A stretch of DNA of 64,000 bases from Candidatus Altimarinota bacterium (GCA_023230505.1 JALNXF010000001.1:248001-312000); one strand, 5' to 3'; counted from the stretch's first letter, positions 32,007 to 42,370 are shown. A program made the numbers and translations. Notes: a model not told the origin generated them from the sequence alone.

Positions 32007-32340
32007 TGTTGTATTATCTGAAGAAGTTATTTATGATATAGACAATTTTATAGACTCATATAGAAAAATTTTTTTAAATAGATTTTTAGATACATGAATT
32101 TTTAATGAAAATTTAATCAGAAAAAATTATATAGAATTATCGAAAGAATTTAGAAATAATATATATAATGAAATTGATACTAGGTTAAAACAGAAAAGAA
32201 TTTTATGAAATATGGTAATCGATGAACTAAAATATTCAATTTTTATCATTGTTTGAAATTATAGTATTTTATTAAATTATATTGAAAATATTGAAGATAA
32301 AATTAGATTTGTAGAAAATATAAATTTTTATAAGAAATAA
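31999..32340 (+). CDS. candidate toxin (RelE/ParE-like), 113 residues
   Basis: MFSVVLSEEVIYDIDNFIDS followed by YRKIFLNRFLDTGI. The beta-helix-helix opening (VxLSEEVxxDIDxFIDSYRxxF) and the C-terminal strands SIFIIVGNYSILLNYIENIE resemble RelE/ParE-fold toxins, but catalytic residues cannot be assigned by eye. It overlaps the candidate antitoxin by 8 bases. The pair lies exactly between two identical 33-bp promoter repeats. Confidence 0.5.
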
Positions 32341-32369
32341 AATTTATAATCTTTGTAAAGCAGAGATTA

Positions 32370-32402
32370 TTTTTTTGATTTTTTGAAAAAATTTATATAA
32401 TT
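32370..32402 (+). promoter_or_regulatory. promoter of pheT; 33-bp direct repeat copy B
   Basis: Identical to 31795-31827; TATAAT at 32396-32401, ATG of pheT 33 bases downstream. Confidence 0.7.
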
Positions 32403-32434
32403 TGGCACATTAAAATTAATTATTAATTGTAAAC

Positions 32435-34876
32435 ATGAAAATTTCTTTAAATTGGGTGTCAGCTTTTACTGATATTAGTGGCGTTTTGAATGATTTATGA
32501 GTGAGAAATTTAGCTCATAAATTTTCTATTTATACAGCTGAAATTGATTGAATTGAATCTTTCGGGCAGGAAAATAAAATAGTAATTTGAAAAGTTTTGG
32601 AGGTAAAATCTCATTCTGATTCTGATCATTTGAATGTAGTACAAGTTGATTTATGAAAAATGTGAAAGACTCAAATAGTTTGTTGAGCTGCAAATGTTGC
32701 GACTGCAAAATATGTGCCAGTGGCTACTATTTGAGCAAAACTTGGAGAATGATTTGAAATAAAAGCGACAAAGCTTAGATGAGAAGAAAGTAATTGAATG
32801 ATTTGTAGTGAAGATGAGCTTGGTTTTCAAGAAGACAGAGCTCCTGGAATTATGAAATTAGAAGAAATTTTTGATGAAAAAATACTCGAATCTAATTTAT
32901 GAAAACCATTTTTTGATTTAGAAATTGAATTGCCAGGATTTGATGGAAAGAATTTTAAGATGAAATTATCTGACATTGTTTTTGAAATTGATAATAAATT
33001 TATTACAAATAGACCTGATTTATTCAGTGTTATCGGAAATGCTCGTGAGTTTGGTGCGATATTTTCACTCAATTTTAGAGATTATATTAAGAAATTTAGC
33101 TCTACTCAAAATAAGCTAAAAGTAAGTATTGAGTCAGACAAGGTTTTAGCTTATAATCTTGTAAAAATAGATAATGTAAATGCTTCTATTTCACCTTTTG
33201 CAATTAGATATTTACTATTTAAATCTTGAATAAATTCAAAATTTGATATGGTTGATATGACTAATTATATTATGACTGAACTTGGTCAACCAATGCACGC
33301 TTTCGATGCTGATAAAATCAGTTGAAATATTTCTGTTAGAATGGCGAAAAATGGAGAAAAAATAAATGCACTAAACGGAGAAATTTATGAATTAAATGAA
33401 ACTGATTTAGTTATAGCTGATGAGTCTAAAATTTTAGCTTTAGCTTGAATTATGTGATGAATTGAATCAGCTGTTTCAGAAAATACAAAAAATATTTATC
33501 TAGAATCTGCTTGTTTTGATCCAACTTCTGTTAGATTAACTTCTCTGAGATTAGCGCTTCGCTCTGATTCTTCAACGAGATATGAGAAATCTTTTGACCC
33601 ATTAATGTCTGAAATTGCACTAAGTAGAGCTGTTGATTTTTTAAATTATCTAGGAAAGGATTATCAAATTTTTGATTATTCAAGTTATTTAAATAAAAGC
33701 ATTATTAAAAATATTGAAATTTGAATAGACAAATTCTTTATAGAAAACAAATTATGAATAGAAATTGAAAAAAATGAAATTGAAAGAATTTTAAAAGCGC
33801 TTTGATTTGAATTTAGTCTAAATTGAGATACATACAAAATTAAAGTCCCATCTTGGAGGGCGACTAAGGATATTTCAATAAAAGAGGATATTGTAGAGGA
33901 AATCGGTAGAATAAATTGATATGATAAAATTGAGGATACTCCAATAAAATGAGATTTCACGATTTGAGCCAAAAATAAAACAATTGAGTTAAAAGATAAA
34001 ATTATTAATCATTTTGGATCTCATAATTTTTTCGAAGTTTATAATTATTCATTTTCTAATGAAATATTAGATGAAAAAATATGAATTATAGACCACTCTA
34101 ATTCGATTAAAATAGTAAATGCCTATAGTAATGAATTCACAATTTTGAGAAGAAATATGGTTGCTAATTTACTTCAAAATGTTGCTGATAATATAAAAAT
34201 ATGAAGTGATTTTGCATTTTTTGAGCTTTGAAAAACTCACCAAAAAGCTTGAGATAAATTTGAGGAAAATTTAAATATAGCCTGAATTTCATACAATAGA
34301 GATTTTGATTTTGTGAAATCTGCTATTTCTGGATTTCTAGATTTTATTTTGCCAGGAATTAATTATAGTGTAAATCAAGGGACTGATATATCAGAATTTC
34401 CTTATTTTCACCCAAATAAATCATGAAATTTTGTTCTAGAAAATTGAAAAAAATTAGTAACTTTTTGATATATTAATCCAATAGTAGCTTCAAATTTTTC
34501 GCTTGATGATAGTAATTTAATTTATTTTGAAATAGATTTTAATTTATTGTTTGATAATTATTTAGCTTCTAATTTAGAATTTAGCGAAATATCAAAATTT
34601 CCTGGAATTGATAGAGAACTTAATTTTGTAATTCCAGAAAAAACTCCAGTTTGAGAGATTATTGAGGTAATAAATAATTCTGATATTCTTATTAGAAACA
34701 CTAGAGTTATTGATATTTACAGAAATGAAGAAAAAGTTTGAGAAAATAAAAAATCTATAACATTTTCAGTTTTTATTCAGGATTTTGAAAAAACTATGAC
34801 AGACGATATAGCTCTTATTATTCAAAACAAAATAATTGCAAATCTAGCTAAAACATGAGTTGAATTAAGAAAATAA
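32435..34876 (+). CDS. pheT: phenylalanyl-tRNA synthetase beta subunit
   Basis: 813 residues. [20 protein letters not shown] opens as bacterial PheT. A tRNA-binding OB domain is near residues 48-150 ([28 protein letters not shown]). The B3/B4 editing region follows, with [20 protein letters not shown] and [18 protein letters not shown]5 is around 400-480 ([20 protein letters not shown]). The core is [28 protein letters not shown] and AFFELGKTH. The FDX-ACB anticodon-binding domain runs from about 720 ([20 protein letters not shown]). pheS is not adjacent. About half the glycines are TGA. Normal length. Confidence 0.96.
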
Positions 34877-34900
34877 TTTTAATATTAATAAAAAATTCCT

Positions 34901-35959
34901 ATGTGAAATATAATTTTTCTTATAAGCTATTTACTTCTATCTTTTTTATTTACTTTTATTTTAATTCCTCCTTATATAAAATTTTTACATAAATATAAGC
35001 TCTGAAAACAAATTAGAGAGGAATGATTAATTTGAAAAGCTACGGAATTTGCCAAACTCCATAAAAGTAAGACTTGAACTCCTACGATGTGAGCTTGAAT
35101 AATTCTTTTTATGATAATTTTTCTTGTTGTAGTTTCAATGATTTTACAGCATTACTGAGCAGATATCCTACATTTTTTTAATATAAAAGTAAAATATAGT
35201 TTATTTAATAGAAATGAGACTTATTTGCCATTATTTACACTTTTTACAGTTGGATGATTAGGTTTAATTGACGATTATATGAATGTAAGATGAATTTGAA
35301 GAACAAAGTGAATTTCGGCAAAATTTAAAATGATTTGGTTAATACTTTTTTCACTTATTTGAGCTTATTGGTTTTACTTTAAATTAGGTCATACAAGTTT
35401 TAATTTTCCATTTTTATGAGATATTCATCTTTGATTTTTTTATATTCCACTTTTTATATTTATAATTATTTCAATGGCAAATGCAGTCAATATTACCGAC
35501 TGACTTGACTGACTAGCTTGAGGACTTCTACTTTTTAATTATTCTGTTTACGCAATAATTACCTATAATCAAAAACTTCTAATTCTCTCAGCTCTTTGTA
35601 TGATTATTGTCTGAGCTCTTATTGCTTTCTTGTGGTTTAATATCAAGCCTGCAAAATTTTATATGTGAGATGTCTGAGCCCTCGCACTCTGAGCTAATCT
35701 CTGAATTATGGCTATGATGACTGATACACTTATTGTTCTTGTAATTATTTCTTGAATTTATATTCTAGAAATATTAAGTGTAATTATTCAAATGACCTCT
35801 AAAAAACTCAGAAACTGAAAAAAAATCTTCCGTATTGCACCATTTCATCATCATCTTGAAGCTATCTGATGGAAAGAAGAATCTGTAGTCATGAGATTTT
35901 GGCTTATCGGTATGATATTATCTAGTATTGGATTGATAGTGAGTTTGTTGTTGAAATAA
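34901..35959 (+). CDS. mraY: phospho-N-acetylmuramoyl-pentapeptide-transferase MraY
   Basis: 352 residues, about ten membrane helices. It transfers phospho-MurNAc-pentapeptide to undecaprenyl phosphate (lipid I). Signatures: KLHKSKTGTPTMGAGIILF, GGLGLIDDYMNVRGIGRTKG with the paired catalytic Asp, NAVNITDGLDGLAGG where four Gly are TGA, FYMGDVGALALGANLGIMAM, and the C-terminal FRIAPFHHHLEAIGWKEESV with the HHH. It follows pheT by 24 bp. With murF and uppS it shows that a peptidoglycan pathway is present. Confidence 0.96.
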
Positions 35960-35969
35960 GCTAATTTTG

Positions 35970-36018
35970 AAAATTCAGAAAATTATCCCGCATTCTGCGG
36001 GATAATTTTCTGAATTTT
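35970..36018. terminator. strong bidirectional terminator
   Basis: Perfect 22-bp stem centred on tatcccgc ATTCT gcgggata (arms 35970-35991 and 35997-36018) with T-tails, between mraY (plus) and the minus-strand surface protein gene. Confidence 0.92.
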
Positions 36019-36044
36019 TTCAAAAGTCTAAAAACTTTTTTATT

Positions 36045-36680
36045 TTATCTGATAGGATAAATTGCACTTACTCACTGAGAACAACAGCAGATATAACCAC
36101 TTGATCCTTGTTGATAATTAACTCAAGTGGAACACTCATAATTATATCAATAAAAACCACTCCAAGCCCAAAAGGTTATTCCCCATACGCATGAAGCTGA
36201 TGAGACTGAATTCTGACATGCTGTATTACAATTTTGTCAACTTGTCGTTGTAACTGTTATAAATCTTCAACCTGTTGTTCATCAAGCTAAACAAGCTCAT
36301 GCAAATATATTTTTTAATTCCCATTCATTACTAATTCTTCAATATATTTGTCATCATACTTTTAAATCTCAATTTACTTGTAATTTAGATGTAGGAGTTA
36401 TTCAAATTCAAACATTTCATCAATTATAAGAGATATTACTTCAAGAAGTAATCCACTGACTACTTACTTTACTATCTACACTTTCTTTCAGATATCTAAT
36501 GTTATTTAAAGTATCATTCCAAGCCGAAGCTGTAAGTCAACTTCAGGCTCATACATCAGTTTGAATTGTCCAAGTGTATGCATAAACTAATCCAATAATT
36601 CAAATTCAAAGAGTAAATCAAATAGAGACTAATAATCAATTTCCAATTTTAGAAACTAATCTTTTTAATAAAGTTCTCAT
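36045..36680 (-). CDS. tail-fibre-like surface protein
   Basis: 211 residues from MRTLLKRLVSKIGNGLLVSI; an in-frame ATG at 36719 (MGTRIFIFLNFIF) would add 13 residues. The N-terminal helix is an anchor or signal. GGNVGIGITPTSKLQVNGDL followed by KVGGQIYGRI is the collagen-free fibre motif (GNVGIGT..P..KLxVxG) found in phage tail fibres and large CPR surface proteins. The C-terminal half is cysteine-rich (NCNTACQ, ASCVWGI, YECSTG, YICCCSQG), probably disulphide-bonded. Upstream lies a 16-T tract and a structured RNA candidate. Confidence 0.72.
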
Positions 36681-36723
36681 AAATATAAAATTAAGAAATA
36701 TAAAAATTCTTGTACCCATTCTA

Positions 36724-36739
36724 TTTTTTTTTTTTTTTT
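36724..36739. repeat. 16-base poly-T tract
   Basis: Uninterrupted T16 on the plus strand (A16 on the coding strand), 5 bases upstream of the first ATG (36719) of the surface-protein gene. The longest homopolymer in the window. Confidence 0.9.
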
Positions 36740-36768
36740 GGTTTTTTAAATTTTAAAAAAATTTATAA

Positions 36769-36912
36769 CAAAAAATGGGTAATTATCCGATTGTCGCCAG
36801 ACAAATTCCCATTAATACTCTTTAAAAAGCAAAAGTGGTAAGGATAATTACCCACCTTTTATGCTTTTAAAACAAAAAGAATATTAATTATTAAAAGAAT
36901 TTATCTGGCACT
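36769..36912 (-). ncRNA. candidate structured RNA or leader with two competing folds
   Basis: On the minus strand a promoter-like TTGCAT (36937-36942), 15-base gap and TAAAAT (36916-36921) leads into a long imperfect hairpin. GCCAGATAAATTC (36897-36909) pairs with GAATTTGTCTGGC (36796-36808). TTAATATTCTTT (36876-36887) pairs with AAAGAGTATTAA (36812-36823). AAAAGC pairs with GCTTTT and GTGG with CCAC near the tip. The tip sequence GGGTAATTATCC (36842-36853) also has a perfect 12-bp complement GGATAATTACCC (36777-36788) directly before ATTTTTTG, which makes an alternative terminator or a pseudoknot. No known RNA family identified. It is either a free small RNA or the leader of the surface-protein gene. 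Confidence 0.5.
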
Positions 36913-36964
36913 TTTATTTTATCCTTTTTGAATAAAATGCAAACTTTTTTAATAAAACACAAAA

Positions 36965-36993
36965 AAAAGACCAGTTTCAAAAACTAGTCTTTT
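36965..36993 (-). terminator. terminator of the decayed AbiE-like locus
   Basis: 13-bp stem aaaagaccagttt / aaactagtctttt (one mismatch/G-T) with loop CAA, followed on the minus strand by a T9 run. Confidence 0.85.
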
Positions 36994-37009
36994 AGATTAT
37001 ATATAAAAT

Positions 37010-37284
37010 TTATTTTCCTAGATAGTCTTTTACTATTTTCTCTAACTTTCTTTTAATAAACGAAAAGCTATATTTAGAATTTTTCATAATTAGTTTTTCG
37101 TCTTTGATGTCATCAAAATATACAAGAGATTTTAGAATTTGAGTTTTAATTACAATATTTCCAAATTTCTTTAAAAAACTATCCAGTAAATTATTAATTC
37201 AAATTGCTTGAATTATAAAATATAAATCCACATATTTTATCTAAAACTTCTTTGAAATACAGGTTTGTTGAGTTGGTCATACAT
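37010..37284 (-). pseudogene. remnant of an AbiEii-like nucleotidyltransferase toxin
   Basis: Reading from an ATG at 37284, MYDQLNKPV is followed, after a one-base frame shift, by FKEVLDKICGFIFYNSSNLN and a stop. After a stop and about 3 bases the next frame continues LLDSFLKKFGNIVIKTQILK, SLVYFDDIKDEKLIMKNSKY and ends KRKLEKIVKDYLGK. The last block matches the C-terminus of AbiEii-type toxins (GxxxIKQHVLRSLxYFDDAE-like). The nucleotidyltransferase core (GGTA..R.S.D.D) is missing. So a frameshift plus internal deletion have removed the active site. The probable antitoxin gene upstream is intact. Confidence 0.6.
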
Positions 37285-37542
37285 GCTATTTTGTTTAATT
37301 TTTAATTCTTTTATTCAAAAAAATAATCACCATAATTTCTGCGATTTAACATCTAAATTAGTGTAATTTTTTCTAAAATAATCTTTTAAAAAATCATATC
37401 AAACTTCCTTTACAAGCAAATCCATATCCTCTAAATCTCAAAAAGACATAACTCTGTTAATCACAATATCATCATTAAACTTTAGCTTAGTTAAATCATA
37501 TTCCCAAAGAATTTTTTTAAAATTTGATGATATTTTATTCAT
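37237..37542 (-). CDS. DUF6922-like putative antitoxin-linked protein
   Basis: 101 residues, MNKISSNFKKILWEYDLTKL, then VINRVMSFGDLEDMDLLVKE and SQKLWGLFFGIKELKIKQ. The pattern W-x-D-x-x-x-L-x(8)-IIxRVLxYGD...L is that of small proteins (DUF6922 type) commonly encoded directly upstream of AbiEii-like toxins. The final 15 residues overlap the remnant toxin start (ATG at 37284). A promoter lies at 37571-37597 on the minus strand. Confidence 0.6.
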
Positions 37543-37570
37543 TTTTGTAAAGTTATTTTAACCCAACTCT

Positions 37571-37597
37571 ATTATACAGATTTTTCAAAAAATTCAA
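37571..37597 (-). promoter_or_regulatory. promoter of the 37542 gene
   Basis: Minus strand TTGAAT, 15-base spacer TTTTTGAAAAATCTG, TATAAT; same layout and similar spacer as the two 33-bp promoter repeats at 31795 and 32370. Confidence 0.6.
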
Positions 37598-37616
37598 AAG
37601 TTTTATAGATAAATAT

Positions 37617-37651
37617 AAATAATAATCCCGCATTCTGCGGGATTATTATTT
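37617..37651. terminator. bidirectional hairpin, copy of the CCCGCATTCTGCGGG element
   Basis: 15-bp stem aaataataatcccgc / gcgggattattattt with loop ATTCT, just after the stop of the beta-propeller gene (minus strand). The core is identical to the 35970-36018 terminator. Confidence 0.85.
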
Positions 37652-37666
37652 TGAATTTGGAATAGA

Positions 37667-39946
37667 CTATTTCATCTCCACCTCACCAACTTTTCCAAAT
37701 CCGGTGCTTGTATCGTTTATTTGGATTTTGTCGTTGCTGACTGTGAGCCAGAGGTTATCTAGATATAGATTTCTTATAACAAATGAGTTATTGTAATCCC
37801 AAATTTTATTTGCCAGGTATTCTCAGATTGGAGATGATTGGTAGCAGTATGTTGGAATATATTGCGATACTGGTGGACAATATTCTCAGCCTCAAATTAT
37901 CTTTTCACATTCTGGAGTTGTATCTACATTGGCATATGTGGCACATTCTTTTGTTCTTTCTTGCTCGAGTCAAGTTGGGTCAATGTGAGTTACTCTTGCC
38001 TTTTCTTTAATTCAAATGTCTTTGTCAATATTAATTGCAAGAGATCATTGGAATACATCTATATTTCTATAAGATGTAGAATAATCAGAAGCATTTATGT
38101 AGAGAGTTGCTGGTAGGAAAAGTAACTTTTTAGATGATTGCCATGTGAATAATCTAGGATTTGATAGAGCCTCTGAACTACTTCCAGCTCATCCTAGAGT
38201 TAGAGTGTAGGTTTGTTTTGGATTGGCAAAATCAGAAATATTATATAAATCTACTTTAACTCCATTATTTTGTGTTCCTCACCATTGGTTTGTTTTTGTG
38301 TCATATCCGAGCCCAATTAGATAATCAGAATTGTAAGGATGCAAATATGTAGAATAACCTGGAATTTTTAGTTCTCAAAGAATTTCTGGCTTAGTTGGGT
38401 CTACCACATTTATTACAAAAAGCTGATCTATTTGCTGAAATGTTACGAGATACAATTTATCTTGAATAAATCTAGAGCTTTGAAATGTTTCTCATTTTGC
38501 GATATTAGATAAGCTTCCGGTCACTTTCAAATCTTTATCAAGAATAAATAGGGAAGTATATCTTTCTGGATAATTAACTGATGTCACTATTCTAAAATAT
38601 CAACTAGACTCATCCATTGAGTATTGATTTAGTGGAGTTCCAGCAACAATTGTAGTAGCTTTATAACTTATGATATTTTTATTTATACTATACTTGTGAA
38701 TTAGTGTATTTTCTCATGAACTATAAAATGGCATCGCACAAGGAAGCGTTGGACAAGGAGCTCTGAAACACTGGATTACAGGACAACTAAAATTGTAGTT
38801 TGTGTATAGAGAAGATGTGATATATAAGCTATCTGTGCTCATATGGATTTCTGATACATCTCCAAAAAGTAATTTTGTTTTAATTTCTTCCTTCGGATTT
38901 GCTATATTTATAGCAGAAACTGTAACATAACTTGGTGTGAAATTATATTTTTTCATAGTTTCGCGGTCTGGAATAAGATATTCAATATCCACACATTTTG
39001 AATCATAATCAGATGTTAGATTATATGGAATTTTTTTTCATCTTACAGATACATTTTGTTCTCTTGCAATATCAGTTGGTCTTAACTCAGATTTTCTTGG
39101 AAGAAGTCTTTTGGCTTCCATATCAGCGTTTAGTTTAGTATCATTTAATGTTTGTACATTTTTAATCATTGGTCCATAGAAATTATGGTATGGGAAATTA
39201 AAATCAGTTTTTGAGATAATATAGACATAATCTCAGATTTTTCTTGATTTCATGATGTCTCCGTCTGTTTGATAGAATTTATCAATTTTTAGATTATTAA
39301 TATCAGTTGTATCATAAGCGACTACAATTGATTTTGTGGCTCTATTAAACCAATAATAATTATAATTTGCGTTTGAATATTTAGTAGCAGTAATAATTAA
39401 TTTATTTTGTCATATAAATAATTCTGGATTAGAATATGAGCCTGGCACATTTATTGTTTTAATGATATCGTATTTTTCATCTTCATTTTTTGATAAAATA
39501 TATACTTTATGATTTTTATTATTGTAGAAATAAATATATTTTCAATCAGTCTTAATTATCTCGCTCTCATCCACTCAAGCTACTTGAATATTTGTAGAAG
39601 AATAATCAGAAACTGGCTTTACTTCAACAGTTGATGAAGGAGATTTTACTTCGCTAGTTACTCATTGATTCGAGTCAGCTGCTTTATCAACTGTCATAAC
39701 ATCATCAAGTGGCATTACACCTCATCTATACATTCCTCATCCTGGGTTTATTTCAAAATAATCCTTAATAAATTTTTTCGTAACTTCTTCAAAATTTCCA
39801 CATGAAGAAAATTTTTGAAGTTTAAAATTCGCGTTCAAATTTTGAACACTTCAACTATTTTCAAGATTTACAAGACTATTGTCTTCACTTGCATTTGCGA
39901 TATTCAAACTAATTATGAATAAGGCTAAAATTATTAATTTTTTCAT
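37667..39946 (-). CDS. secreted beta-propeller domain protein (Beta_propel type)
   Basis: 759 residues. MKKLIILALFIISLNIANAS is a signal peptide (cleavage after ANA). The segment TNIQVAGVDESEIIKTDGKY followed by IYF is the defining start of the secreted C-terminal beta-propeller family (PF09826-type: TNVQVxGVDExDIVKTDG). Repeated blade strands follow (VVAYDTTDINNLKIDKFYQT, GDYVYIISKTD, YLVTFQQIDQLFVINVVDPT, RLFTWQSSKKLLFLPATLYI). A cysteine cluster (CPVIQCFRAPCPTLPC) is near residue 400. Function in archaea and CPR bacteria is unknown; it is extracellular. The stop is TAG, followed by a hairpin. Confidence 0.88.
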
Positions 39947-40030
39947 ATAATGTAATTATGAAATAAAACCTTGCAATTATAAAGTTTTTTTTAAAAAATA
40001 CAATAGATGTTAGATTTTATTAATATTATC

Positions 40031-40058
40031 TGGAAAAAAATTAATTTATAGATATAAT
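40031..40058 (+). promoter_or_regulatory. probable promoter of the RSH gene
   Basis: TGGAAA at 40031-40036, 16-base gap, TATAAT at 40053-40058; ATG at 40094. Confidence 0.45.
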
Positions 40059-40093
40059 ACTTTTATTAAAAATAAAAATTAATTCAAAAAAGA

Positions 40094-42370
40094 ATGGGAA
40101 ATCAAATATTAGAAGATTCATTTAAACGCGTAGATTATTCAAATATCGACTTAATTGTCGAAGAAATAATTACAAAAGCTATTTCTTATATGCCGAAAGT
40201 CTCTGAGGAGGAAATAAGAAATGATATTACAAAAGCTTATTTGTATTCACGCGATGCGCATGAATGACAATTTAGACAATCATGAGATCCTTATATAATT
40301 CATCCAGTTAAGGCGACTCGCGAACTTCTAATTTTAAATCCTGATATTGTTACAATTCAAGCATGCTTACTTCATGATGTGCCAGAGGATACTACTAAGA
40401 CTGTTGAGGATATTGAAGAAGTTTTCTGAGCTGAAGTTGCTTATATTACTAGCTGAATGGAGAAATTATCAAAACTTAAATATAAATGAGAACAAAGAGG
40501 TATTGCTAGTCTTCGTAAAATGTTTATCGCGATGAGTGAGGATATTAGAGTAATTTTTGTGAAATTAGCTGATAGAATTCATAATATGAAGACTCTTGAA
40601 TTTCATCCAAATCCAGAAAAAAGAAAAAGAATTTCAGAAGAAACTTTAAATATTTATGCTCCAATTGCTGATAGATTAGGTATTTTTGATTTTAAGGAAT
40701 CATTAGAAAATTTATGTTTTAAGAATTTGTATCCTATTGAATTTAATAAAATTCAAAGTGAATTAGATGCTATTAAATGAGAACAAAATATTTTTAGTAA
40801 AAATGTAAAGGACTATATCTTCAAAATTGTCCCAGATAATATTCCTTTAATAGATATTTCATGTAGAATTAAATCTCCTTATAGTATTTATAAAAAAATG
40901 AAGAGAAAATGATATTCACGCGTTGAAGATCTACATGATTTGTTTGCCTTAAGAATTATTACAAATTCTATCCCAAATTGTTATGAAATTCTTTGAGAAT
41001 TACACAATAAATGGTCTCCAATCCCAAAAAGATTTAAGGATTATATAGCTCTTCCAAAAGAAAATTGATATCAAAGCTTACATACTACTGTTACCTGAGT
41101 TTTAAGAGAATTATGATCTGCCAGAACTCATCCAACTGAAATTCAAATTAGAACTCAAGAAATGCATTTAAAAGCTGAGATTTGAGTAGCTGCTCATTTT
41201 GCATATTCAGAGAGCTGAAAATCAAAAATTGCAAAAGATGCATATTGGGTTTCTGAAATTAAAAATATTGTTGATTCATCTCTAGATCAGGAAGATTCAG
41301 AATTTATGAGTAATATGAAATTATGAATTTTTGATGATAGAATTTTTGTTTTTTCTCCAAAATGAGATGTTATAAATTTACCAAAATGATCTACACCAGT
41401 TGATTTTGCTTATTATATTCATTCTGAGCTTTGAAATCACATTGCAATCGCAAAAGTTAATGGAAAAGTTGTTCCTCTTGATTATGAGTTAAATAATTGA
41501 GAAAGCGTTGAAATTATTGTTGATAAAAAAAGAAATCCTCTCTTGACTTGGTTGTCATTCATAAAGACTGCCAAGGCTCGTGATTTTATAAAAAGTTATA
41601 TAAACAAGACAAATAGGGAAGAATTAATTGAAAGATGAAAATTTATTTTAAATACTTACTTACAAAAGAATTTTTGAATTTGACTTGATAAAGACGTTAC
41701 AATTTTAAAAAACATTGATTGAAATATTCTTGATACAAGATGAAAGGAAGATATTTTGGTTCAAATTTGAAACCTCTCAAGAAAACCATGAAATATTATT
41801 TCAAAGCTTTTAGAAAATTCTAATTTTACAGCACTAAACAAATTAAAACTAATTAAAAAAGAGGAAGATAATCAGGATAACAAAAGGGAAATAACTAAAT
41901 CAAGGGATGATATTACAGATAATATTATAATTTGATGACAAAAAAATATTCCTTATAAATTATCTAGTTGTTGTGAACCTAAAAAATGAAATAAAATTGT
42001 TTGATATATGACCAGAAATTGAGTTAGTATTCACAAATTAAATTGTCCTTCATTAAAAAAATTAAGTTTTGACAGATTTATTCAAGCAAATTATGAATGA
42101 ACAGAAGAAAAACAAGAAGTTAGCTTAATTGTAGAAATGATTTTTAAAAATAAAATTTGAGTTCTTAAAAAGATCACTGACATATTTTTTCATATGTGAA
42201 TTAATATTGAGGAAATTCATACTGCTAAAGATTCTGATTGAAATATTAAAATTACTTTAAATTTGATAACAAACAATGAAGATTATTATATTTTCGATAG
42301 ACTTATTGATAAAATTAAATTAATTATTACCGATGAGTTTATTGATGCGAAATTACTTGAAATTAAATAA
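40094..42370 (+). CDS. bifunctional (p)ppGpp synthetase/hydrolase (RSH family)
   Basis: 758 residues, the long RelA/SpoT homologue that makes and degrades the alarmone (p)ppGpp. The hydrolase HD domain includes AHEGQFRQSGDPYIIHPVKA and LLHDVPEDT with His94/Asp95, and VKLADRIHNMKTLEFHP. The synthetase domain shows DISCRIKSPYSIYKKMKRKG, DLFALRIITNS and HTTVTG, ending EIQIRTQEMHLKAEIGVAAH. TGS follows near 415 (IFVFSPKGDVINLPKGSTPV). A zinc-finger-like helical region is near 640 (YKLSSCCEPKKGNKIVGY, HKLNCPSLKK). ACT is at the C-terminus. Both active sites appear complete. Confidence 0.95.

Noticed and set aside
36769..36912. Assignment of the structured RNA as 6S RNA, SRP RNA, RNase P or tmRNA
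   Set aside because: A long bulged hairpin superficially resembles 6S RNA, but none of the family-specific motifs were found; left as an unclassified candidate.
37783..38116. Overlapping plus-strand frames opposite the beta-propeller gene
   Set aside because: The minus strand encodes the recognised beta-propeller protein; these are shadow frames.
40094..42370. Splitting the RSH gene into several short ORFs under the standard code
   Set aside because: With TGA=Gly the HD, synthetase, TGS and ACT regions are a single 758-residue frame of normal length.
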